A stretch of DNA of 17,620 nucleotides from Chalciporus piperatus (Eukaryota > Basidiomycota > Agaricomycetes > Boletales > Boletaceae): assembly GCA_038093975.1 (NCBI GenBank), contig JBBPTG010000385.1:1-17620 (forward strand), read 5' to 3'. Numbering within the stretch: the first letter of the stretch is position 1; each line of letters opens with the position of its first letter. The translations under genes and the position numbers were made by a program. Of this stretch, positions 7,317-15,801 are shown piece by piece. The notes below the pieces were generated by a model. It did no database searches, had not been told where the DNA came from, and saw only the letters and a program-made list of their open reading frames with translations.

Positions 7317-8794
7317 TTAATGTGATCCGTTAGTTAGTCTGACATCTCCGAGGGCTGCGGCTTCAAGCGCCTGCTCCAAGTCCCTCACCAGGTCCTCTGC
7401 CTCCTCCACGCCGACTGACAATCGAATCAGATTGTCGCCAATACCGAGAATCGCCCTCTCTGCTTCGGGTATACTCGCATGTGTCATCTGTGCGGGCAAT
7501 TCAGCTAGACTCTCCACCCCACCGAGGGACTCGGCCAGCGTAAATAACCGCGTTGCAGTCAGGAACCGATCCGCTTCTGAGGCGCCCCCTCGAATGCGGA
7601 AGGATACCATACCACCATATGGGAATCCGCCTTCACTTTCGATGGTTCCGTCCGCATTATCCGAGAGACGGAGCGAATCGACAAACTTCTTGGCATGGGG
7701 CGACAGTTGTCGATAGGCGATATCATTCCGTGGATGAGAGTCGAGTCCGGGGTATATCACTTCTTCTACGTGCGGCGAACGCTGGAGAGCCTGCGCGACC
7801 GTCAACGCATTGACGCCATGCGCTTTCATACGCAGATGTAGGGTCTTTGCACCGCGCTGGACCAACCAGCAGTCGTACGGACTTGGAATTGCACCGTGGG
7901 CGTTCTGAAGGAAACGCAGTTTCTGGACGAAAGGGGCCTGATGGGATGGCAGAATCGCAGCACCCATGACGACGTCTGAGTGGCCGTTGATGTACTTTGT
8001 AAGACTGTGTACGACGACATCCGCTCCTAGAAGAAGGGGGGATTGATAGAACGGAGAGAGGAATGTATTATCGACGACCACAAGGGGCCGTGAGGGATGC
8101 GAACGTGCAAGCGACACGATCCGTGGTATATCGACAAGCCGAAGGGTGGGGTTCGTCGGTGATTCTATCCAGACAAGCTATCCGTTCATTTTTTGTAAGA
8201 TGGGTTGCATAGCTAGCAAGGAGGGACGACTTACTTTGGTGTTCGGTCGGAACGATGCCAGAATGGTGGCATCGTCGGCGCTTTCCATGTCTACGAACGA
8301 ACACTCCAAAGCCTGGGTTTCTGCTGCAACTCTTCTCAGATATCGGAACGTGCCACCGTAGACATCATTAACGCTGAGGATGTGCGCATTCGGTCCCGCG
8401 GCCTGCACGAGGGTGGCCGTTGTAGCAGAACCCGAAGAAAACGCGATCGCATACGCCCCTCCCGATTCTAACGCAGCGAGCGTCTCTTCCAGGGCATCAC
8501 GATTGGGGTTTCCGGAGCGAGAATACTCGAAACCCTTTCAGTAGCGAATGCGAGTAAGCACCCCAAGTCTATCAACATGGCATGGCATGGACGAACCTTG
8601 TGGTTTCCAACACCGTCTTGCTTGTACGTCGTGCTGAGGGATATTGGGGGGATGACTGCACCAGTCTCCGGGTTCGGCTCTGATCCAACATGGATAGCAC
8701 GGGTCCCAAAGCCGTCTACGTGGGCTGCATGTCGCTTGAGGTGGTTGGTGCCGTTTGGAGTGTTGGGTGCGTTGGGATCGGTGACGATGGTCAT
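7317..8794 (-). CDS. CYS3: Cystathionine gamma-lyase (PLP enzyme)
   Basis: Three exons on the minus strand (8794-8597, 8534-8235, 8177-7317), with 62- and 57-nt introns, encode 452 aa. The first intron starts with a less usual GTTCGT. The enzyme cleaves cystathionine to cysteine, 2-oxobutyrate and ammonia in the reverse trans-sulfuration pathway, in the cytosol. Fold-type I PLP signatures are clear: YSRSGNPNR, the FSSGSATTAT phosphate-binding loop, VYGGT, WIESPTNPTL, VVDNTFLSP, and the Schiff-base lysine K227 in HSLTKYINGHSDVV. The C-terminal RLFTLAESLGGVESL and LIRLSVGVEEAEDL are typical of fungal Cys3. It is somewhat longer than yeast Cys3, mainly through an extra loop of about 20 residues before GGMVSFRIRGG. 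A cystathionine gamma-synthase is less likely given the near-Cys3 motifs throughout. Confidence 0.95.
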
Positions 8795-8850
8795 GGTACT
8801 ATGAGGGTTGGGAGGGAAGAGGTTGACGCTCGGATCTAGGACAGGGTCCT

Positions 8851-8857
8851 TCTTATA
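8851..8857 (-). promoter_or_regulatory. TATA-like element of CYS3
   Basis: TATAAGA on the minus strand lies 57 nt upstream of the CYS3 ATG at 8794. The approximately 490-nt gap up to 9288 must hold both this promoter and the 3' untranslated region of the FHA gene. No further gene is seen in it. Confidence 0.45.
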
Positions 8858-9288
8858 CTCGAGTGGGATTACATGTCTTTCTAATGAGCAAGGATGGCGA
8901 GTCGACCGCTGACAAATATGAGGTCGTGCTTGTGACTAATCGCCTACTTAGTTGTGGGTGTTCGCTCATGATCCGAGTTCTTCGCAGCAGGCAGGAGAAG
9001 AGGCTCCGTCGTACTTACCAGAGGTTGAGCGCTGAGCATGGCACAGTGCCAAAGGAGCACAAAGGCATGTCCATATTGACGTGAGGCACGGGAGGCACGT
9101 GTTGCATGCTGTATCGAAATAGACCGTCGTGTTGTCATTAGACGAAAAAGGGGGACTTGCATGGCGTTATTCACAGTCGCAAATAAAGTGGAGAACAGCG
9201 AGAAGAATAAAGTAAAAAAGAACCACATCGAACCGAAAAAAAAAGAAGTGGTCATAACGAATCCCAAGACCGTCCGCATGATCCTATC

Positions 9289-11846
9289 CTAATCCTGTTT
9301 CACGCGCCATAGCACCGCAGCCGTCGCGATGCTCACGACGAGTACGCCGACGGCCGTCGTCATATTCAAGTGGAACTGCAAACAAGGAGAGATCAGAAAA
9401 AATAGGCGCGAGACTGGGAGACCACCGACAGCCTCTGACGTGCGCGACGGCGCATCCGCCTTCAAAGCCAGTACGACCGAAGAATTGAGGGGTGGGCGCT
9501 CCGGAGAATCTTTGACAGACGGGGCCGGTGTAAATGGATATTGAGTGCCGAGTTCGAGAACCTCGGGGTCGCTCTCCGCTATCGAAGGCGAAGGCGATCG
9601 AGATCGCCGGTACGAATCCGAAATGCGCCGCGAACCAGGGTCGTTGTCGATGTCGTGGTCGCCATTGATAGCTCCCTCGATCATTTCGATCGACGAGATG
9701 GGTGAACTCGATCTTGAACGACTCCGAGAGGAACTAGCACGTCGACGGCGTGATTTCCGACCGGAATTCGAAGCGACGCTGACCGGACTTGGTGGCGTCA
9801 CCAGGCCCCCGCCCCCATTGATCTTGATGTCTCCGTTCGGAAATCGATCGTGCCGTTGCATGGCAGTAAGCGAAGCCATCCCGGCACTGAACCTGGCCTC
9901 CAAGCCCAGCTCGAGTGTCCTTGTCTTGCTTTCCCATTCCTCCCTAGCCCTGTTAAGCCTCTCGCGCTCCTGCGACCACTCTTCCTGAACAGCGCTCCAC
10001 TGACCCTCAACGTTCTTCTTCCATTCATTCAGCATCGACATCAGTTGTTCGCGTTCGTTGTCACGAGGCTCGCGCACAGCTTTGAGGGTTTCGGCATGCG
10101 CCGCTTCTTGCGCCGAGTTCTGTCGTTGTAGCTGGGCCTGAGTAGATTGTACGAGTTCTTCTAGGGCCGCTATCTTCGATTGCAGTTGCTCAATCGTTGT
10201 CTGCGCGGTCGTGTGTTGCGCCTGGAGTGAGTTGTTGAATTCCACCGCCGTGTCTATCCGTCCGCTGAGTAGAGACAAACGGTCCGTGAGTTCGTTGAGG
10301 GCCGCAGAAGCGACGTCGTGAGATTGGTGCAACGGGGACAAGGACCGATGTCGGTCCTTGGTAGGCGGAGACTCTTCGTCGTCCTCCACCATGCCCATGC
10401 CGGTTGGTTCGGGAGTGCGCGGGCGCCCGAGCTCGTCTCGACAACGTCGACGATCTTCCTCCTCCTCCTCCTCGCAAACTTGGTCCTCGTCTTCCTCTTC
10501 GACTCGCTCCAATCCTTCTGGGACGATAGTGTGGATGCTGGAGGCGTCGTCGTCGTCAGTGTGATATTGGTCCTGCAAACCGTCGTGGTGTTGGATGTCA
10601 TGGTGGCGCGGTGGGGATCCCGAGCGACGGGACAGTTCGAGTTCACGTTTGCGCTCGTCCATGAATTCGCGAAGTGATGCAACCTCGGCTTTGATGGCCT
10701 CGTGCTCAGCGAGCATGTCCTCGAGCGCGCGTGCCTTGCTGACATGGCTCGCCAACGAAGCTTGTGTTTCGTGGAGTTGGTTGCGAAGCTCGCTGAGGGC
10801 GGATGTCGGCAGAGATCCGGGCTCCGAGGGTTGTGATGGTTCACTTGGTAGTGGTGGTGGTTGGGGCGGACGAACAGGGGGTAGATTTGGAGGGAAATGG
10901 GGAAGGTTTTGTGGCTGTGAGGTATGTCGTCAATGGGAGGACGAGGGATGAATTAGAATACGTACTAGAGCGCCGCCGAGCGTGTCGTGAATGTCGTTCA
11001 TCGCCGTCGTCAATGAGTGCAACTCAGATCCGGTGTCCCGACTTTTCTGGAGTTCGCCTTGCAGGCGGCTCAAGATGTGGTCGAAGCTTAGACCGCTTTT
11101 CCCCGGCGGTCGCATGCTGCCGCCCATGCCGCCCATCCCCCCAAGGGCTTGCGATTGCAGGGTCGGTCGACGTTGAGAGGGCGGCATGGCCTGACCTTGG
11201 GCGAACGAGAACTGCGAAGCATTGCTTGAGGTGGGTTGTTGCGCAGGGGCACCAGCGAGGCTTTGGTTATTGTGCATCTGCTCTACACGAGCGGTGACCT
11301 GGGCATCTTCTTCGGAAAATATACACATGACACGGGCGGCGACCTTGTGGTGAATGGTCGTTCGGTTATCTTCGCCGATGATGTCGATACCGAATTCCTA
11401 AGGGAGGGTGAACGAGTATGAAGGTTGGTGTGTGAGTGGACATACCACGATGTCCTCGTTTTTTAGCTCGAAAGGCTCCGACTCGACGCCTTCCGGACTT
11501 AGACGTTCACTGTTTATGAAAGTGCCATTGGAGCTCTTGACATCTTTGATGAATATCTGTGAAAAGAAAAGTAGGAGCGACGACAGAGAAGACCAGGAAT
11601 GAGAAGACGGACCTTTCCACCCTCCTCCCACACTTCTGCATGCTGCCTAGAAAGAACCTTCGAATCGAAGTAGCCGTTTCGTTCTGCGGGCACAGTTTTG
11701 GCGTTGGTTTGGCGTCCAATCTTGACGCGTTGACCTGTTACGAGTGCGATATGTTTTGGAACGAAGGTGTCGTTTAGCGGGTATAGGTAAAGAGCGGGGA
11801 AGGAGGGTTGATTGTGCGGAGAAGAAAACGGAGGAGGTGGTGGCAT
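9289..11846 (-). CDS. SLMAP/Far10/HAM-4-like FHA protein of the STRIPAK complex, tail-anchored
   Basis: Four exons (11846-11613, 11556-11446, 11397-10966, 10914-9289), with introns of 56, 48 and 51 nt, give 800 aa. An FHA domain spans about 20-140, with phosphopeptide-binding motifs GR at 44-45, SRQH at 66-69 and NGTF at 88-91. Then come a low-complexity linker, heptad-rich coiled coils, a Glu/Asp tract, a second long coiled coil, an SR-like segment (RRRRASSSRSRSRSSS) and a C-terminal membrane helix (AVGVLVVSIATAAVLW) followed by RVKQD. FHA plus coiled coil plus tail anchor is the layout of SLMAP, Vps64/Far10, HAM-4 and PRO45, which tether STRIPAK phosphatase to nuclear/ER and mitochondrial membranes and act in cell fusion and development. 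An additional in-frame 54-nt intron at 9429-9376 is likely, giving 782 aa. The ATG at 11846 is the first in frame; an upstream exon cannot be excluded. Confidence 0.88.
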
Positions 11847-14025
11847 CGCTCTTGAATGGGCGGGCGAGGACGACGTTGGGTTGACAAGCGATGAAGAGGT
11901 CGTCGTCCACACGAGCTTGAGACCCGCTCTGCCCTGCTTAGCTAATCCGCCTTTTACAGCCAATGGATCCCACGACCCACTACTAGTACCATGATAGATT
12001 CCTACCAGACGAGGAACCGTCTCACTCGTCTATTCCGAGCGCGAAATTGTCGACACACCTGTTCAGAGAAAAAGCCATCAAATCGACTTGGACAACAACG
12101 TTCCAAATTGCAGACGATCCCACAACCGTTTCAACCTCTCCCAGAGTTCTTTCTGTCTCGGTCTTTCAGTGACCAGCTACTAACGGACCGAGTCCACACA
12201 ATTACCCTATACTAGTATCCCTCCCGATGTCTCAACCATTGGTTTATCTTACAGCCACTGGCACCTGACTTCATCGTAGTACGCACTACGCCCGAGCGCT
12301 CACTACCGTCACAATGGCTATGCCAACGACACGTCCCTCAAGCAGGCAATCGGTTCCGCACGCGAAGCGGACGAGATAGGCAGCAAGATCAGCCCCGCCG
12401 TATACGTTCGGGGGATCCGTGGCATGGAACTATGGGGGCATGGCGAACCATAGAATACCGAACGGTGAGACTTGTGGGACTGTCAAGCAAATCGTGAAAA
12501 CTCACGGTACCGAGGTATGGAACCGCCTCAAGCCGAGTCCTCACTGTGAAGGAGGATTTACATCACTCAACCGATCCTCCGAATATTGCAGAGAATTCAC
12601 ATGTACAGTAGGTCCACACGTTCTGCTCGTCCGACTGTCTCTGCAATATGAGCCATCTTGGAGCCTGGAATACCATATCGCCCTGGAACGACGTTTGAAC
12701 TGCGGCAAGAGCGCGTTTGCAGTGCCGGTGTTGAGCGGGGAACCCTGGGTGGTTACGCCGTTACAGGTGGGTCAGGGAACCAGAACTCTTGAATGCAGGC
12801 CACAAATTCTGCGTCGATTCTGCGGGAACGGAATTGTCAGCTCAGAAGGGCAGATTGATTAATTTATGGACGTCTCACTCACGTTACATTGAGGTTGGAG
12901 ATTGAGAAGATCGCTCCTTCGTCATCGCACCCGAAGAAAAGCGTGCATCAAGAACGTCAGAGAAAATTTCGAATGCATGCTTGCGATGAATGGGTATTCG
13001 CGAGGGATCCTTGTCGAACCAAAACTTGCGGATCCGTCAGAGCATCATATGGAACTTCTCGCACACACTGTAGCGTGTCGATTGCATTCGAGCAGCCCGG
13101 CGCTTGCTGAACGAGAGAGAAGAACGGACACGCATAGGGGTTGGGCAAATGGGATCCCTAGCCACGCGTTGACTGTCCCGTTTCCAATACCTGTGACTAT
13201 CCAAGGTCACCAAGATAGGGAGTGCAGTGATGCGATCTGTGCACCGTACTTTCTCCGCAGGTCACTACCACATGAGTGCAATCGTTAATCTGAACTCATG
13301 TGACGGAAGGAGTGAAGTGATTTTCCTGAGCCCAGGCGAGCACGATGCTCAGGTGACTGCAGACATCAACGGGAGAAATTGTGAGACAGCGGAACCTGAG
13401 ACCTCTGCTGGGAGTCTCTGCTCAGTGAACAATCCAAACTTGTTAAACTCGAGTCAGTCCACGTCCACGGCCGAGTCCACTAACCCGAATCCGGGGACAG
13501 GGATGCCTTGTTGAGCAGTCCGAATCAGGGGATCTGTGGGGAGGATAAAACAACAGGTACAGTCCCCATACCACGAGGCTTGGAGCTTGTCGTGGAAAAT
13601 GAGTGCCTGATCATGATCAAATGCTCCAGGTTCGGAAATCCTATAGATGGTGGCGGAGCGTTCGATCTTGGAACACATCCTTGTTTGCTTCCGCCGCGCC
13701 GTTTTCCAAGGCACCGAGCGCTGCACTGGCGGGCTCAAGTTGCAGCCAGACACTAAACCCTGAAGCCATCTGGAGGACGAGTCGGTTTTTTTTCAGGGTC
13801 CGAGTCCTACAATACTTATCCACTTAGTACTGGGTAGAATCAAAAGGAACGACTGAGCTTCGGAAGGATCTCAGACGTCGTTGATCGACTTAGTCTTGAA
13901 TACACGTATGTAGGCAGAGGTTCTGGATCAACTTTCTGTTCATTAGAAATCTGACGCCTACACGTTGCCCACACGAGAGGATCTGAGAGGATCAAGACAT
14001 GTGCACAACCAATCAAGCTGGATAC
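11847..14025. other. Intergenic region of about 2.2 kb with no supported gene
   Basis: The first 150-400 nt should include the FHA gene promoter. Beyond it, ORFs on both strands (for example 12419-12862 plus, 147 codons, and 12902-13288 plus) show no recognisable domain, no consistent splice-joined frame and no hydrophobic-core pattern. Scattered Tyr, Trp and Cys codons look random. I see no tRNA, no terminal repeats and no tandem repeats. It may contain a decayed gene or a non-coding transcript, but nothing here supports one. Confidence 0.5.
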
Positions 14026-14564
14026 CAGCATTTCGAGAACAAATTGAACACCTCTATCCTACATCAAAAATTGAACTCTCGTAAGGCGAAAGTGAGTCCG
14101 AAGAGTTACTTTCCATCCCCCATGGTCCACCTCAATCAGCTACCACGAAGGTGTCAAATGGTATTGGCCCTTGAACACCACGATGACCAAACCCCCTTCT
14201 AACCCTCGCTATCCACTCGCGCTCTTCGAACTTCTCGAAGTTGGTTGCTGTCTCCGTCTTCTCCAGATCCCTGGCATAGATTCGCCAGATGAATATTGTT
14301 GTTCGACGACCATTTGGCTTAATGGCATCAACCGCTATGAACTCGGTGTTGTGCTTCGATGCCAGAGCGCCCGTGGTTGAATAGACAAATGCTAGGTTGT
14401 TGGTCTCATCCCGCCCTGGATAGGCGTGCTTGCAAAGTTGGACCAATTGAGAGTGGGTGAATACAAGTCCTCCGACTTTCCGCATCGTTAATGTTGCTAT
14501 TAGTACTCTTGAATCAGCGGATCAAATGGCGAGGATTTTAAGGGAAACAATCATAACTTACCAG
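14026..14564 (-). repeat. Inverted duplication, copy 2
   Basis: This is the reverse-orientation partner of 6667-7186. It is 19 nt longer, including 15 nt inside the ORF. The 5' flank contains a well-formed 65-nt intron-like element at 14561-14497, with donor GTAAGT, a CTGATTC/TACTAAT branch region and acceptor TAATAG. The pair bounds about 6.8 kb holding CYS3 and the FHA gene. Confidence 0.9.
14132..14485 (-). CDS. Unknown small protein, 117 aa (paralogue of 6742-7080)
   Basis: Starts MRKVGGLVFTHSQL and ends PIPFDTFVVAD. Relative to the paralogue it has a four-residue insertion (about residues 55-58, IKPN) and one extra residue near the C-terminus. The first 27 residues are nearly invariant, residues 28-40 and 54-67 are highly variable, and the C-terminal EKFEERE...ARVRRGFGHRG block is conserved. 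Directly upstream is the intron-like element 14561-14497, and beyond that an ORF of 251 aa. Splicing that intron onto the upstream ORF does not land in this frame, so either this ATG is used with a spliced 5' leader or the gene structure is more complex. No family is recognised. Confidence 0.6.
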   Translation of the reverse strand: MRKVGGLVFTHSQLVQLCKHAYPGRDETNNLAFVYSTTGALASKHNTEFIAVDAIKPNGRRTTIFIWRIYARDLEKTETATNFEKFEEREWIARVRRGFGHRGVQGPIPFDTFVVAD

Positions 14565-15313
14565 TATGTAAAGGTGTAGGAGCGGTCACCGGTGGGGCTG
14601 CTGAAGCGCATCGTCGTGGTATATGCATGTATCACGTGATCATGTCTGGCGATGACAGTCACAGTTTCGCCAACAGTACTAGTGGTTGTGAAACATACCG
14701 CCATCTCGCCAACAACACGAATGCCAAACTTGATGATGCTGGTCGCCTGGGATCCACTGGCACGAACGACGGTCGAGCAAATTTGCCCAAGGTTTACCCC
14801 AATTTCTCCCAATCCCCACTCGAACGGTTCTCTGTTCAGTTGATACCAATTGTTTGAGAACCCTTCGCGTCGCGGGAGTGGCATGAATGTACACGCACGC
14901 AGAACGTGAGCCCGACTTTGGCTCGCTACTGGCTCGCTCCTCCTCAAGCTTGCCGATGGGGGTCGCCAGGAATGGCCAAGTCGATCCGTGAGTTGATGAG
15001 CTGCGTCACTCATATATGCGGGCTCGAGGTCGGTGGGTTTCCGACGGTCGATGTGGAAGATCTGAAAGGTGTTTTTAGATGGTAAAGGTTCACAGGGAGC
15101 GGGGGAACTTGGGGGGAAACATGAACATGCGTAAATTGTGAATTTGTGTTCATCCTGCACGAGCCGCGAAAATTCTCCATCAAGCTTCACCTGCAACTCT
15201 AACAACCTGTCGTCGATCCCGATCTGCAGAATACTGGGGCAAATGACGCCGATACGATAGTCGTGCTCGAATTCCTTCAAGTTGTCTGACATCCCGGCGG
15301 CCGAAGGTATCAT
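14558..15313 (-). CDS. Unrecognised ORF, 251 aa
   Basis: From an ATG at 15313 (a second candidate lies at 15292) the frame runs to a TAA at 14560-14558. The N-terminal part (DNLKEFEHDYRIGVICPSIL and onward) and the segment GVNLGQICSTVVRASGSQAT have the hydrophobic patterning of real protein. The middle (CFPPSSPAPCEPLPS) looks like unspliced intron, yet no phase-compatible donor matches the good CCTTTCAG acceptor at about 15063-15070. The TAA overlaps a strong donor (TG|GTAAGT). Splicing to 14496 would replace the stop and add about 34 residues in a frame different from the small conserved ORF. No signal peptide or known domain. It could be a genuine lineage-specific gene or a decaying one. 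Confidence 0.4.
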   Translation of the reverse strand: MIPSAAGMSDNLKEFEHDYRIGVICPSILQIGIDDRLLELQVKLDGEFSRLVQDEHKFTIYACSCFPPSSPAPCEPLPSKNTFQIFHIDRRKPTDLEPAYMSDAAHQLTDRLGHSWRPPSASLRRSEPVASQSRAHVLRACTFMPLPRREGFSNNWYQLNREPFEWGLGEIGVNLGQICSTVVRASGSQATSIIKFGIRVVGEMAVCFTTTSTVGETVTVIARHDHVIHAYTTTMRFSSPTGDRSYTFTYW

Positions 15314-15801
15314 TGTCAACCTGATCCAGGGTTACATAAGCTATTGCCTGATCATGATGATGATACGAATTCACGTAGAGCCTGGCAAGTAGCCTCTGGC
15401 CATGGTAGCCTAACGATTGATTTCAAAGAGAGGAAAATGCCCTTGCGAGTGGTCTTGGAAACTGTCACCGCGACTCACATAGATACTTAGACCTTACTCC
15501 CCCTTCCGAATCAGAGTTTCATTTCATTCACTCAAGTCACTCAAGTCCTTTCGACACCCATCACTCTTTGCCACTCGTTCACAGTCTGCGGCGCCGTCCT
15601 GTCTGTCATACTGTCTGATATCGGGCTTTATGGCTTCAAGTTGAAACGCTTGATCGAGACTATTACATGGCGGCTAAGAACAAATACAAACCACGAAGGG
15701 CAAATACAAACCGCGAAGGCCATGGTAAGCAGAAAGAAAATACGAATACAATGAAATGAAAACGCGTAGTTGATTGAAGCCGAGCCAGGATCATGATGCG
15801 G
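15314..15801. other. Intergenic gap between the 251-aa ORF and the GH3 gene
   Basis: No gene is supported. It should contain the upstream region of the 251-aa ORF and the 3' end of the GH3 gene. A doubled CACTCAAGT word occurs near 15529-15547. A 20-bp tandem pair lies at 15681-15720. Confidence 0.4.
15681..15720. repeat. 20-bp tandem pair
   Basis: CAAATACAAACCACGAAGGG is followed directly by a second copy with two substitutions (CAAATACAAACCGCGAAGGC). The pair lies about 80 nt beyond the GH3 stop codon, probably in or near its 3' untranslated region. Confidence 0.75.

Noticed and set aside
10190..10844. Long alternative-frame ORFs, including acidic, Ser-rich and Arg-rich ones
   Set aside because: They are antisense or frame shadows of the low-complexity and coiled-coil part of the FHA protein exon 10914-9289.
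12419..12862. 147-codon plus-strand ORF
   Set aside because: No domain, irregular composition, no joinable flanking exons and no homologous copy in the window. Length alone is weak evidence.
14640..14870. Intron inside the 251-aa ORF at the GTATGT near 14698
   Set aside because: The donor looks perfect, but the acceptors I tried downstream (TTCAG, GCCAG, CAGCAG) lead quickly to an in-frame TGA, so I kept the unspliced frame.
15180..15374. 64-codon ORF starting with a His-rich stretch upstream of the 251-aa ORF
   Set aside because: It overlaps the better-patterned 251-aa frame, starts at GTG, and no splice option links the two without a stop codon.
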